A DNA stretch of 64,000 nt from Natranaerovirga pectinivora (GTDB lineage Bacteria; Bacillota; Clostridia; Lachnospirales; DSM-24629), in assembly GCF_004342165.1 (NCBI RefSeq), contig NZ_SMAL01000001.1:237587-301586 (forward strand), in the 5' to 3' direction. Made by a program: the position numbers and the translations under genes. Below are positions 45,119 through 54,502 of this stretch, in pieces (position 1 is the first letter of the stretch; the number at the start of each line of letters is the position of its first letter). The notes beneath the pieces were generated by a model that saw only the letters and a list, made by a program, of their open reading frames with translations, searched no databases and was not told the DNA's origin.

Positions 45119-45385
45119 ATGATGAAGAAAATCAATAAAGTGGCAGCCATTAGATATGATATAGATGAAGAAGCCCCTAGAGTCCTTGCAAAAGGAAAGG
45201 GCATTATTGCAGATAAGTTACTTCAGAAGGCTAAGACGGAAGACATTCCTATATACAAAGATGAGAATTTAGCTAATGAATTAAGTAAACTGGATATAGG
45301 CACTTATATACCGCCTGAATTATACGAAGTGGTTGCTGAAGTCTTAACATTTCTTGATAATTTAGACCAAAAGTTTAAAAAGTAA
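45119..45385 (+). CDS. ylqH: FlhB cytoplasmic-domain-like protein (YlqH)
   Basis: The 88-residue protein (KVAAIRYDIDEEAPRVLAKG, then IPIYKDENLANELSKLDIG, IPPELYEVVAEVLTFL) matches the C-terminal cytosolic domain of FlhB/YscU type III export switch proteins. It lacks the membrane domain and the self-cleaving NPTH motif. No other flagellar genes occur here. The start (ATG 45119 or 45122) is one base after the upstream stop, so the two are translationally linked. The function is unknown. Confidence 0.88.
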   Translation: MMKKINKVAAIRYDIDEEAPRVLAKGKGIIADKLLQKAKTEDIPIYKDENLANELSKLDIGTYIPPELYEVVAEVLTFLDNLDQKFKK

Positions 45386-45405
45386 TTAGATTGGGGGATG
45401 GTCTA

Positions 45406-45759
45406 ATGAAAAATAATAGAAAAATAGGCAAAGAATATGAAGATAAAGCAAGAAGGTTTTTAGAATCACTTAATTACAAGATCCTAGAAACTAATTTTAG
45501 GTGTAAGATTGGAGAGATAGATATTATTGGTCAAGACAATGATTATTTGGTATTTGTTGAAGTGAAGTATAGGAAAAATGATAAAAAAGGTGATCCATCT
45601 GAAGCAGTTAATTATTATAAGCAAAGAACTATTAACAAAGTAGCCAATTATTATTTAATGAAAAAAGGGTATGGTTACCATACAGCATCAAGATTCGATG
45701 TTGTTGTCATATTGGATGAAGATATAAGGGTGATAAAAAATGCGTTTTATAGCATGTAA
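45406..45759 (+). CDS. UPF0102 (YraN) family endonuclease-like protein
   Basis: The 117-residue protein contains GKEYEDKARRFLESLNYKIL, NFRCKIGEIDIIGQDND and FVEVKYRKN, the PD-(D/E)xK-like core (E-x-D...E-x-K) of the YraN family. It usually neighbours rnhB, as here. The biological role is not known. ATG 45406 follows GGGGGATGG. Confidence 0.93.
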   Translation: MKNNRKIGKEYEDKARRFLESLNYKILETNFRCKIGEIDIIGQDNDYLVFVEVKYRKNDKKGDPSEAVNYYKQRTINKVANYYLMKKGYGYHTASRFDVVVILDEDIRVIKNAFYSM

Positions 45760-45773
45760 AAAGGATTGGTTTT

Positions 45774-46604
45774 ATGAATTCTAATAATCTTTTAGTAAAG
45801 AAAGAGAAGGATTTATTATATGTTACATTTCCTGCATTCGATAAAACAGGACTAGTAGCGCATTGCTTTACGACAAAACTAGGTGGGGTCAGTGAAGGGT
45901 ATTTTTCAACCCTAAATTTAGGATTTAATAGAGGCGATGCTAATAATAATGTAGAACAAAATTATAAATTAGTTTGTGATGCTATTGATATTGATTATAA
46001 TAAATTGGTTTTTTCTCACCAAGTTCATGAAGATAAAATTTATGTCGTTAGTTCCAGTGATGCTGGAAAAGGTGGTATACATGGAACAGATATTAAGAAT
46101 ATGGATGCATTAATTACTAATGCAATCAATATACCTTTAGTGACTTTGTATGCAGATTGTGTGCCTATCTTTTTGTTAGACCCTGTAAAAAAGGCTATTG
46201 GCATTGCCCATGCAGGATGGAGAGGAACAGTTAAACATATAGGAAAAAAAACCGTTCAAAAAATGATAGAAACATATCAATCCAATCCAAAAGATATATT
46301 AGCTGGTATAGCTCCTTCCATTGGGTTTTGTTGTTTTGAAGTTTCAGAAGATGTAGCAGAAGAATTTAAGAAAAAATTTACAAAGGAACAGTGTAAAGAA
46401 ATCATTGAAGAAAAAAGCAATAACAAATACATGGTTGATTTATGGAAAGCAAATAAATTCACATTATTAGAAGCAGGTCTTGAAGAGGATAATATTACAG
46501 TTACAGATTTATGTACAAAATGTAATTCAGATATATTTTTTTCCCATAGAGCAACAGATGGCAAAAGAGGAAGTCTTGCAGCTATAATGGCATTACAAGA
46601 TTAA
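45774..46604 (+). CDS. pgeF: Peptidoglycan editing factor PgeF / YfiH laccase-domain protein
   Basis: The 276 residues include HCFTTKLGGVSEG, FSHQVHEDKI, YADCVPIFLLDP and IGIAHAGWRGTVKHIGKK, covering the Cys/His zinc site of the DUF152 family. E. coli PgeF (YfiH) removes misincorporated L-Ser from peptidoglycan precursors; related proteins are described as purine nucleoside phosphorylases, so the exact activity here is uncertain. AAAGGATTGG precedes the start. Confidence 0.9.
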   Translation: MNSNNLLVKKEKDLLYVTFPAFDKTGLVAHCFTTKLGGVSEGYFSTLNLGFNRGDANNNVEQNYKLVCDAIDIDYNKLVFSHQVHEDKIYVVSSSDAGKGGIHGTDIKNMDALITNAINIPLVTLYADCVPIFLLDPVKKAIGIAHAGWRGTVKHIGKKTVQKMIETYQSNPKDILAGIAPSIGFCCFEVSEDVAEEFKKKFTKEQCKEIIEEKSNNKYMVDLWKANKFTLLEAGLEEDNITVTDLCTKCNSDIFFSHRATDGKRGSLAAIMALQD

Positions 46605-46616
46605 AGGAGCATTATT

Positions 46617-47927
46617 ATGTTAGAAAGGCAACATATAATAAAATCAGTAGAAAAAGATAGTATAGCAGAAGAAGTAGGTATAGAAGTAGGTGATATTTTA
46701 ATTAGTATAAACGGTGAGGCGATTAAAGATGCATTAGATTATCACTATTATTTAACAGAAGAATACCTAGAAATTCTTATTAGAAAACAAGATGGTAGTG
46801 AATGGATTTTAGAAATTGAAAAAGATGAAGATGAGGCATTAGGAATAGAATTCCAGTCCTCATTGATGGATGAATATAAATCATGTACTAATAAATGTGT
46901 TTTTTGTTTTATAGATCAGTTACCCGAAGGTATGCGAGAAACACTTTATTTCAAAGATGATGATTCAAGATTGTCTTTTTTACAAGGTAATTATATTACT
47001 TTAACCAATATGAAAGATAAAGATATTGAGAGAATTATTAGGTATAGGTTATCTCCTATTAACTTATCTGTTCATGCGACAAATCCTGAATTAAGAAAAA
47101 GAATGTTGAATAACCGTTTTGCAGATAATTTAATGGGCTATATAGAAAAGTTTTATGAGGCTGGCATTATAATGAATGGCCAAATTGTATTGTGTAAGGG
47201 ATTAAATGATGGAGATGAGTTAGATAGATCCATTAGTGAACTATCAAAGTTTATCCCATATATGCAAAGTGTTTCAGTAGTACCAGTAGGTTTAAGTAAG
47301 CACAGAGAAGGATTGTATGAGCTAGAACCTTTTACAAAAGAAGACGCAAAGAAAACCCTTGCTATTATTCATCATTGGCAGGAAAAATTATATAAAGAGC
47401 ACAGCACCCATTTTATTCATGCAGGTGATGAATTTTACATTCTAGCAGAAGAGCCAATGCCAGAAGAAGAGAATTATGATGGATATCTACAATTAGAAAA
47501 TGGAGTGGGTATGGTACGTTTGTTTTTAGATGAATTTGATGCCTACTATGATACTTTAGAAAAAAGTGAAAAATCAAAGGAAGTATCAATAGTAACGGGC
47601 TTATTGGCATATGATATACTTAACGAAATGATAAATAAACTAGCACTAAAATTCCCAAATATAAAAATAAATCTTTATCCTATAATAAATAAATTTTTTG
47701 GTGAGAGAATAACTGTATCAGGTTTGTTAACTGGACAAGACATAATCAATCAAATTTCTGGAAAATCATTAGGTGACTATTTATTATTGCCAAACAATTT
47801 GTTAAGAAGTGGAGAAGAAGTTTTATTGGACAATGTAACAGTGACTGACATTGAAAATGCTTTACAAGTTAAAGTAGCTGTTGTAAAATCAATTGGTAAA
47901 GATTTCATAGATAAAATAATAGAATAA
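46617..47927 (+). CDS. PDZ/radical-SAM/DUF512 iron-sulfur protein
   Basis: The 436-residue protein has an N-terminal PDZ-like domain (IAEEVGIEVGDILISINGEAI), the cluster motif SCTNKCVFCFIDQLPEGM (CxxxCxxC, near 90), radical-SAM-like NLSVHATNPELRKRML and a C-terminal DUF512 part (VTGLLAYDILN, TVSGLLTGQDII). It is conserved in Clostridia next to der. The reaction is unknown. Confidence 0.88.
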   Translation: MLERQHIIKSVEKDSIAEEVGIEVGDILISINGEAIKDALDYHYYLTEEYLEILIRKQDGSEWILEIEKDEDEALGIEFQSSLMDEYKSCTNKCVFCFIDQLPEGMRETLYFKDDDSRLSFLQGNYITLTNMKDKDIERIIRYRLSPINLSVHATNPELRKRMLNNRFADNLMGYIEKFYEAGIIMNGQIVLCKGLNDGDELDRSISELSKFIPYMQSVSVVPVGLSKHREGLYELEPFTKEDAKKTLAIIHHWQEKLYKEHSTHFIHAGDEFYILAEEPMPEEENYDGYLQLENGVGMVRLFLDEFDAYYDTLEKSEKSKEVSIVTGLLAYDILNEMINKLALKFPNIKINLYPIINKFFGERITVSGLLTGQDIINQISGKSLGDYLLLPNNLLRSGEEVLLDNVTVTDIENALQVKVAVVKSIGKDFIDKIIE

Positions 47928-47969
47928 TAAAGAATATCTTTAAAATAGATATAACAAAGGAGTAATTAA

Positions 47970-49292
47970 ATGAGTAAACCAATAGTTGCTATAGTTGGAA
48001 GACCAAATGTAGGAAAATCTACATTATTCAATGTATTAGCAGGTGAAAAAATTTCAATCGTTGAGGATACACCAGGTGTAACAAGAGATAGAATCTATGC
48101 AGATGTAACATGGTTAAAGTATGACTTTACCATTATTGATACAGGAGGTATAGAACCTGAGAGTGATGATGAAATATTAAAACATATGAGAACACAAGCT
48201 CAAATTGCTATAGATACTGCTGATGTCATCTTGTTTGTAGTAGATGTTAAACAAGGTTTAGTAGATGATGATCATAAAGTAGCAAATATGCTTAGAAAAG
48301 CTAGAAAACCAGTTATTTTAGTGGTAAACAAAGTGGATAATTTTGATAAACTAGAAATGGATGTATTTGAGTTCTATAATTTAGGACTTGGTGAACCAAG
48401 ACCTGTGTCATCTGCTTCAAAATTAGGATTAGGTGATATGCTTGATGTAGTTGTAGAAAACTTTCCACCTAATATGAAAGACGAAGAAGATGATGAAATT
48501 CCAAAAATTGCTATTATTGGAAAACCAAATGTTGGAAAATCCTCTTTGATTAATAAGATACTTGGTGAAGAAAGAGTTATCGTATCAAATATAGCTGGAA
48601 CAACAAGAGATGCAGTAGATACTTTAGTGAAATACAATAAAAAAGACTTTGTTTTTATTGATACTGCTGGACTTAGAAGAAAAAGCAAGATAAAAGAAAC
48701 CCTTGAAAGATATAGCATCATTAGAACAGTTGCTGCTATCGAAAGAGCAGATGTGGCAATATTAATAATTGATGCAGAAGAGGGTATAACCGAACAAGAT
48801 GCAAAGATTGCTGGGATAGCTCATGAAAGAGGTAAAGGCGCTATCATAGCTGTTAACAAATGGGATGCAATTGAGAAAAATGATAAAACCATGAACCGTT
48901 TTATTGAAAATATTGAGGATAAATTAACTTATATGTTATACGCACCAAAAATCTTTATTTCTGCACACACAGGTCAAAGATTAAATAGATTATTTGAGAT
49001 GATAGAAATGGTTATACAAAACCAAGCATTAAGGGTTGCAACAGGACCATTAAATGATATTTTATATGAAGCAATGGCACTTAACCAGCCACCTTCAGAT
49101 AAAGGTAAAAGATTAAAAATATACTATATGACACAAGTATCTATTAAACCACCTACATTTGTTATATTTGTTAATGATAAAGAACTTATGCATTTCTCAT
49201 ATACGAGATATATAGAGAATAAAGTTAGAGAGTCTTTTGGTTTTAAAGGAACACCAATTCATTTTATCGTTAGAGAAAGAAAGGAAAAATAG
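47970..49292 (+). CDS. der: Ribosome biogenesis GTPase Der (EngA)
   Basis: Der has two tandem GTPase domains and acts in 50S assembly. The 440 residues show [14 protein letters not shown] near 10, DTGG, NKVDN for the first domain and [14 protein letters not shown] near 185, [13 protein letters not shown] for the second, followed by the KH-like C-terminal domain. AAAGGAG precedes the ATG. plsY starts three bases after its stop. Confidence 0.97.
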   Translation: MSKPIVAIVGRPNVGKSTLFNVLAGEKISIVEDTPGVTRDRIYADVTWLKYDFTIIDTGGIEPESDDEILKHMRTQAQIAIDTADVILFVVDVKQGLVDDDHKVANMLRKARKPVILVVNKVDNFDKLEMDVFEFYNLGLGEPRPVSSASKLGLGDMLDVVVENFPPNMKDEEDDEIPKIAIIGKPNVGKSSLINKILGEERVIVSNIAGTTRDAVDTLVKYNKKDFVFIDTAGLRRKSKIKETLERYSIIRTVAAIERADVAILIIDAEEGITEQDAKIAGIAHERGKGAIIAVNKWDAIEKNDKTMNRFIENIEDKLTYMLYAPKIFISAHTGQRLNRLFEMIEMVIQNQALRVATGPLNDILYEAMALNQPPSDKGKRLKIYYMTQVSIKPPTFVIFVNDKELMHFSYTRYIENKVRESFGFKGTPIHFIVRERKEK

Positions 49293-49295
49293 GGT

Positions 49296-49895
49296 ATGGA
49301 ACAATTAATTAGCATCTCTTTAGGCTATATATTTGGATGTTTTCAAACATCGTTTTTAATAGGTAGATTGTATAAAAAAGTTGATATTAGACAGTTTGGT
49401 AGCGGTAATGCAGGTACTACAAATGCTATAAGAGTTTTAGGATGGAAAGCCGGAGTCTTAACTTTTTTAGGAGACTCCTTAAAAGCTATATTAGCTATTT
49501 TTCTAATCAGACTCTTTTACAATGATCAGGTATTTGCATTATATACTGGTTTAGGCGTTGTTATTGGACATAATTTCCCATTTTATCTTAAATTCAAAGG
49601 TGGTAAAGGTATTGCTGCTACTTCAGGGGTTTTATTAGCTTTTGATTATAGGATTGCTTTAGTGGCTTGTTTAACGTTCATTGTAATTGTTGCTTTAACA
49701 AGATATGTATCACTAGGATCACTTTTTATAGCAACCTGGACACCAATTGCTATATACCTATTTTATCCTGATAGATTAGAAATGCTAATTTTAGGTTTAA
49801 TTTTTATGTCTTTAGCCTATTATAAACATATGGGTAATATTAAGAGACTGTTAAAAGGTGAAGAAAATAAACTAGGTCAGAAAAAAAGTGCATAA
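49296..49895 (+). CDS. plsY: Glycerol-3-phosphate acyltransferase PlsY
   Basis: PlsY transfers acyl groups from acyl-phosphate (made by PlsX) to glycerol-3-phosphate. The 199-residue membrane protein has about five hydrophobic segments and the motifs GSGNAGTTNAIRVLG, GHNFPFYLKFKGGKGIAAT and MGNIKRLLKGEE. It is placed between der and gpsA, the common der-plsY-gpsA order. Its substrate glycerol-3-phosphate is made by the next gene. Confidence 0.96.
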   Translation: MEQLISISLGYIFGCFQTSFLIGRLYKKVDIRQFGSGNAGTTNAIRVLGWKAGVLTFLGDSLKAILAIFLIRLFYNDQVFALYTGLGVVIGHNFPFYLKFKGGKGIAATSGVLLAFDYRIALVACLTFIVIVALTRYVSLGSLFIATWTPIAIYLFYPDRLEMLILGLIFMSLAYYKHMGNIKRLLKGEENKLGQKKSA

Positions 49896-49966
49896 ACTAA
49901 ACGAATCTATTAAATGGAATAGGTTACATAGTAAAAATATATAGACAAAAGATAATGGAGGATATT

Positions 49967-51007
49967 ATGGAGCGTATTTGTATAGTTGGAGCTGGGAGTT
50001 GGGGAACTGCTTTAGGAATTTTACTTGCAAAATCTGGACATAGTGTTACGATTTGGTCAATAATGAATGAAGAAGTTGAAATGTTAAATCAACACCGTGA
50101 GCATATAGATAAATTGCCTGGTATTACACTTCCAGATAATATAATGGTAACAAACAATTTAGAGGAAGGAATGAGTCAAACGGGTATTGTTGTTATGGCA
50201 GTTCCTTCAAAATTTGTAAGAAATACAGCTAAGTTAGTAAAACAATACATTCAACCAGGTCAAATTATTGTTAATGTTGCTAAAGGTTTAGAAGAAGAGA
50301 CATTGCTCACTTTAGCAGAAGTAATAGAAGAGGAAATGCCAAATAATCCTGTAACTGTTTTGTCTGGTCCTAGTCACGCTGAGGAAGTTGCAAAAAACAT
50401 ACCTACAACTTGTGTTGTAGGGGCTAGATCTAAACAAGTTGCAGAAAAAATACAAGACACTTTTATGAGTAAAACATTTAGAGTGTACACAAGTCCTGAT
50501 ATTAGAGGAATTGAACTAGGTGGGGCATTAAAAAATGTTATTGCCTTAGCAGCGGGAATTTCTGATGGATTAAAATTTGGTGATAATACAAAAGCAGCCT
50601 TAATGACAAGAGGTATAGCAGAAATATCTAGATTAGGCCTTGCAATGGGTGCAAGTATTCATACTTTTGGAGGTTTATCTGGCGTAGGAGATCTTATTGT
50701 AACTTGTACAAGTATGCATAGCCGTAATAGGAGAGCTGGAATATTAATCGGTAGTGGTTATACACTTGAAGAAGCTATATCAGAAGTAAAAATGGTTGTA
50801 GAAGGTGTAAATACAGCAAATGCAGCTTATAAATTGGCTCAAAAATACAATATAGAAATGCCTATTATAGAGCAAGTAAGTAAAGTACTCTTTGAAAATA
50901 AAAATCCTAAAGAAGCAGTAGAAGATTTAATGCTTAGGGATAAAACAAAAGAGCATAAAGAATATGAAATGGATTTTAATAAAATTATAAATTGGGAAGA
51001 AGAATAA
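49967..51007 (+). CDS. gpsA: Glycerol-3-phosphate dehydrogenase [NAD(P)+]
   Basis: GpsA reduces dihydroxyacetone phosphate to glycerol-3-phosphate. The 346 residues have GAGSWGTALGILLAKSGH (Rossmann), VMAVPSKFVRNTAK, AKGLEEETLL, LSGPSHAEEVA, GGALKNVIALAAG (catalytic Lys) and GLSGVGDLIVTCTS. ATG 49967 is five bases after GGAGG; an in-frame ATG at 49955 overlaps that site. spoIVA, often close to gpsA in Firmicutes, lies 11 kb downstream beyond accessory genes. Confidence 0.96.
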   Translation: MERICIVGAGSWGTALGILLAKSGHSVTIWSIMNEEVEMLNQHREHIDKLPGITLPDNIMVTNNLEEGMSQTGIVVMAVPSKFVRNTAKLVKQYIQPGQIIVNVAKGLEEETLLTLAEVIEEEMPNNPVTVLSGPSHAEEVAKNIPTTCVVGARSKQVAEKIQDTFMSKTFRVYTSPDIRGIELGGALKNVIALAAGISDGLKFGDNTKAALMTRGIAEISRLGLAMGASIHTFGGLSGVGDLIVTCTSMHSRNRRAGILIGSGYTLEEAISEVKMVVEGVNTANAAYKLAQKYNIEMPIIEQVSKVLFENKNPKEAVEDLMLRDKTKEHKEYEMDFNKIINWEEE

Positions 51008-51009
51008 AA

Positions 51010-51033
51010 ATTAGGAGCTGAATCAGCTCCTAA
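51010..51033 (-). terminator. Terminator of the AraC-type gene (minus strand)
   Basis: TTAGGAGCTGA and TCAGCTCCTAA form an 11-bp stem with almost no loop. On the minus strand it is followed by a T-rich stretch (complement of AATAAAAA). It may also slow gpsA transcripts. Confidence 0.75.
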
Positions 51034-51044
51034 AAATATATAAT

Positions 51045-51893
51045 CTACAACTTATTCATTTTTTTATAATGCAATGGTGAATAACCTGTAATATTTTTAA
51101 ATACTCTACCAAAGTGGGATATATTTCCAAAACCAACTTCTTCAGCTATTTCAATAACTTTCTTATCAGATTCTCTTAGTAGTATCTGAGACTCTCGAAT
51201 TCGAACACTATTAACATATTCAACAAAAGTAAAACCTGTAGCTTGTTTAAATGCACGACTTAAATAATATTGACTTATATAAAAATGTTTTGCAACAGAA
51301 GACAGTGACAAGTACTCTCTATAATTTAAATTGATATATTGAACGATTTCTGACATTTTTTTATGCATTTCACTAGGATGTTCATTAGATTCAATGATTG
51401 AATCATCATCTTTGTTTCTTCTTAAATAGATTAATAATTGCATTAACAATGCTTGTAGGGAAGATTCATAACCAACTTCTTTATTTCTTATTTCTTGTAT
51501 AAATTGAAGTAGCATAGTTTCAATATACTCTTGTTCAGCTGGCAGGAGTGGTATAACATTATGTTTCGTGGCGTAAACCTCTTCAAGTAAAGAGCGAATA
51601 GATGGTGTTAAAAATTTTTTATCAAAATTTATTAGAACTCTTTCATGAGCCCCTTCACCAGCATCAGTCGTTTTATGTAAGTCAAAAGGTTTAATTAAAA
51701 CCAAATTACCTTTTTCTACTAGACTTGTTCTATCTTTAATAAAATAATATCTTTTACCAGATAATAAATAGTAAAATTCATACTGATCATGAAAATGGTA
51801 GTTGTTCATACTATACTGGCCAATTACTTCTCTTGCTGAAAATGCAAAGGAATTGTCTTTTGTTTGATAAATAGTTTCTTGTTGTAATAACAA
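51045..51893 (-). CDS. AraC-family regulator with cupin-like sensor domain
   Basis: The 282-residue protein has an N-terminal arabinose-binding/cupin-like part (YHFHDQYEFYYLLSGKRYY, LIKPFDLHKT) and a C-terminal double helix-turn-helix (YLSLSSVAKHFYISQYYLSRAFKQATG; VIEIAEEVGFGNISHFGRVFKNITG). Such proteins are usually sugar-responsive activators. It is divergent from the Gfo/Idh/MocA gene and probably controls it. The start appears to be TTG at 51893 after GGAGAGGTG. The ligand is unknown. Confidence 0.9.
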   Translation of the reverse strand: MLLQQETIYQTKDNSFAFSAREVIGQYSMNNYHFHDQYEFYYLLSGKRYYFIKDRTSLVEKGNLVLIKPFDLHKTTDAGEGAHERVLINFDKKFLTPSIRSLLEEVYATKHNVIPLLPAEQEYIETMLLQFIQEIRNKEVGYESSLQALLMQLLIYLRRNKDDDSIIESNEHPSEMHKKMSEIVQYINLNYREYLSLSSVAKHFYISQYYLSRAFKQATGFTFVEYVNSVRIRESQILLRESDKKVIEIAEEVGFGNISHFGRVFKNITGYSPLHYKKMNKL

Positions 51894-51939
51894 ATAATAT
51901 CACCTCTCCTATATTATAACCTATTAGAAATGAAAAATA

Positions 51940-52012
51940 AAGCAAAATATGCAAAAAAAATTAAGATTTAAGCAAAATATGTGCTGAATTAAGCAGGAGA
52001 TTGTTGTATAAT
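51940..52012 (+). promoter_or_regulatory. Predicted AraC-type operator repeats and promoter
   Basis: AAGCAAAATATG occurs at 51940-51951 and 51970-51981, exactly 30 bases apart (about three helical turns), and a partial copy TTAAGCA lies at 51989. TATAAT at 52007-52012 lacks a good -35, which suits activator-dependent transcription of the Gfo/Idh/MocA gene. Confidence 0.6.
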
Positions 52013-52076
52013 TTCATTATAGATTAAATAAAAAAACACACACAAATACTTTAACATATATAAAGGAGATGGACTT

Positions 52077-53363
52077 ATGAGCAAGAAAAGATATGTACAA
52101 ATCGGTGTAGGTGGTAGAGCAAGATTTTTCTACGAGGCAGTAGTTAGTGATTTTAAAGAAACTTCAGAATTAGTTGCATTTTGTGATATAAATCAAACAA
52201 GAATGGATTACGCTAACAAAGTAATTAAAGAAGAATATGGAGTTGATCCTGTTCCAACATACAAATGTGATAAATTTGATGATATGATCAAAGAACAAAA
52301 ACCAGATTTTGTTATTGTTACTACAGTAGATAGAACACACCATACTTATATCATTAGAGCCTTAGAATTAGGTTGCGATGTTATTACAGAAAAGCCAATG
52401 ACTGTAGATGAAGTAAAAGCAGCAGAAATACTTGATGCTATAGAAAGAACTGGAAGACAAGTTCGTGTAACATTTAACTACAGATATGCACCACATAATA
52501 CTAAAATTCGTGAATTAATCATGAATGATACAATTGGAGATGTAACATCTGTTCACTTTGAATGGTTATTAAATACTGAGCATGGTGCAGACTACTTTAG
52601 ACGTTGGCATAGAGACAAAAGAAATAGTGGTGGTTTATTAGTTCATAAATCTACTCACCATTTCGATTTAGTTAACTTCTGGTTAGGTGCTAAGCCTGAA
52701 ACGGTATTTGCTATGGGAGGATTAATGTTCTATGGACGTGAAAACGCTGAAAAAAGAGGCGTAACGGACTTCTATCATAGAGCATATGGAAGCGAAGCTG
52801 CTAAAAATGACCCATTTGCTTTACATTTAGATCAAAATGATAGATTAAAAGCTATGTATTTAGATGCTGAAAAAGAAGATGGATACTATAGAGATCAAAG
52901 TGTATTTGGTGAAGGTATTAATATTGAAGACACAATGGGTGTTTTAGTTCAATACAATACTAAAGCAGTATTAACTTACTCTTTAAATGCATATATGCCT
53001 TGGGAAGGATTCAAAGTAAGTTTCAACGGAACTAAAGGAAGAATCCAAGTAAATGTTGTTGAAAGAACATATGTAAATGCTGGTGGAAGCTCTGAATTAG
53101 AGGGCGCATTAAAACAAAAAAGCATAACAGTTTACCCAATGTTTGGTGAGCCATATGAAGTAGAAATTATTGAAGGTAAAGGTGGACACGGTGGTGGAGA
53201 CCCAATCTTATTAAGTGATATCTTTGGAGAGCCTAAAGAAGATCCATTTAATCGTGCTGCTTCTCATGTAGATGGGGCAATGTCAATTCTTACTGGTATT
53301 GCAGGTAACAAATCATTAGCAACTGGTCAAGCTATAAAAATCGATGATTTATTAAAACTATAA
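52077..53363 (+). CDS. Gfo/Idh/MocA family oxidoreductase
   Basis: The 428-residue NAD(P)-dependent dehydrogenase has an N-terminal Rossmann part (YVQIGVGGRARFFYEAV; LVAFCDINQTRMDYA), the EKPMTV motif near residue 105 with the catalytic Lys, and HKSTHHFDLVNFW near 190 (active-site His). The C-terminal domain carries GINIEDTMGVLVQYN. Members act on sugars and sugar acids such as uronates or inositol; the substrate cannot be told. AAAGGAG precedes the start. It faces the AraC regulator. Confidence 0.9.
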   Translation: MSKKRYVQIGVGGRARFFYEAVVSDFKETSELVAFCDINQTRMDYANKVIKEEYGVDPVPTYKCDKFDDMIKEQKPDFVIVTTVDRTHHTYIIRALELGCDVITEKPMTVDEVKAAEILDAIERTGRQVRVTFNYRYAPHNTKIRELIMNDTIGDVTSVHFEWLLNTEHGADYFRRWHRDKRNSGGLLVHKSTHHFDLVNFWLGAKPETVFAMGGLMFYGRENAEKRGVTDFYHRAYGSEAAKNDPFALHLDQNDRLKAMYLDAEKEDGYYRDQSVFGEGINIEDTMGVLVQYNTKAVLTYSLNAYMPWEGFKVSFNGTKGRIQVNVVERTYVNAGGSSELEGALKQKSITVYPMFGEPYEVEIIEGKGGHGGGDPILLSDIFGEPKEDPFNRAASHVDGAMSILTGIAGNKSLATGQAIKIDDLLKL

Positions 53364-53386
53364 TATAATTTATATTTAATGTTGAC

Positions 53387-53420
53387 AACTAACCAAATCT
53401 TAAATTAGATTTGGTTAGTT
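53387..53420 (+). terminator. Hairpin after the Gfo/Idh/MocA gene
   Basis: AACTAACCAAATCT / AGATTTGGTTAGTT, a perfect 14-bp stem around TAAATT. Only a short T run follows (TTTA), so termination may be leaky. Confidence 0.7.
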
Positions 53421-53482
53421 TAAGGTATAAGTATAAATTGTCTATGTCTATATATATTAAAATAGACAGAAAGGAATTATTT

Positions 53483-54451
53483 ATGAATATATTTTTCTTT
53501 ATACTTGGAAATAATATTTTACCAATTTTCTTGCTAATTGGTGCAGGGTACATACTTAGTAAAAAATTTGATTTAGATATAAAATCTTTAAGTAAACTTA
53601 ATTTTTACATTTTTGTTCCAGGATTCATATTTGTAAGTCTTTATACAACAGTGATTCCCTTTGAGATGATTAAAGCTTTAATATTTGCAATTATTATCTT
53701 ATTCATCAACATGAGTGTAGGGACAATCATTCCAAAAATTAGAAAATATGATCCAGCATTAACCAATGCTTTTAAGAATTCTCTAATGTTCTATAATTCA
53801 GGTAATATCGGTATTCCATTGATTACACTTGTTTTTAGCAGTGGCATATATGCAATTAATGGGGAAACACCTTACCTAAATATGGCTGTAACAGCTCAGA
53901 TTATGGTAATGATGGTTCAAAATGTATCCGTTAACACAATTGGATTTTATAATGGTGGAAGAGCAACATTGCATTGGACAGATTCTGTAAAAAAAATATT
54001 ACGAATGCCTACAATTTATGCATTGCCAAGTGCTTTCATTGCGAAAGCATTGCCATTTGATTTTACAAAAATGCCTGGATGGCCAGGTTTGGAATATATT
54101 AGAAGTGGTTTGATTTCAATTGCACTTATAACCCTTGGGGTTCAATTATCCAAAACAAAGTTTAATTTTAGTAATAAAAAAGTTTATCTAGCTGTTGCAA
54201 TACGTCTTATTGGTGGTCCAATTATTGCGCTAGGACTAATACTTTTAATGGGATTTGATGGTATTATTGCCCAAGCTTTAATGATTTCTTCATCTGTGCC
54301 AACAGCTGTAAATACTGCGCTCATTGCAGTTGAGTGTGATAATGCACCTGATTTTGCGTCTCAAACAGTAATGTTTGCAACACTATTTAGTGCAGTTACC
54401 CTCACCTTTGTAATATTTGTATCTAGATTAATATTCCCAGTAGCATTATAA
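53483..54451 (+). CDS. AEC-family transporter, copy 1
   Basis: The 322-residue polytopic protein has about ten hydrophobic segments. It begins MNIFFFILGNNILPIFLLIG and includes KFDLDIKSLSKLNFYIFVPG, FYNSGNIGIPLITLVFSSG and GVQLSKTKF, the auxin-efflux-carrier/malonate (AEC) family pattern, with an N-A-T region. Substrates in bacteria are mostly organic acids. ATG 53483 follows AAAGGAATT; the upstream open frame (to 53411) has no ribosome site and overlaps a hairpin. The next gene is its close paralogue. Confidence 0.9.
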   Translation: MNIFFFILGNNILPIFLLIGAGYILSKKFDLDIKSLSKLNFYIFVPGFIFVSLYTTVIPFEMIKALIFAIIILFINMSVGTIIPKIRKYDPALTNAFKNSLMFYNSGNIGIPLITLVFSSGIYAINGETPYLNMAVTAQIMVMMVQNVSVNTIGFYNGGRATLHWTDSVKKILRMPTIYALPSAFIAKALPFDFTKMPGWPGLEYIRSGLISIALITLGVQLSKTKFNFSNKKVYLAVAIRLIGGPIIALGLILLMGFDGIIAQALMISSSVPTAVNTALIAVECDNAPDFASQTVMFATLFSAVTLTFVIFVSRLIFPVAL

Positions 54452-54502
54452 TAAACTATATAGAGCTTTTATAGACATAAAGAGATAGGAAGGAATTTAA
54501 CA

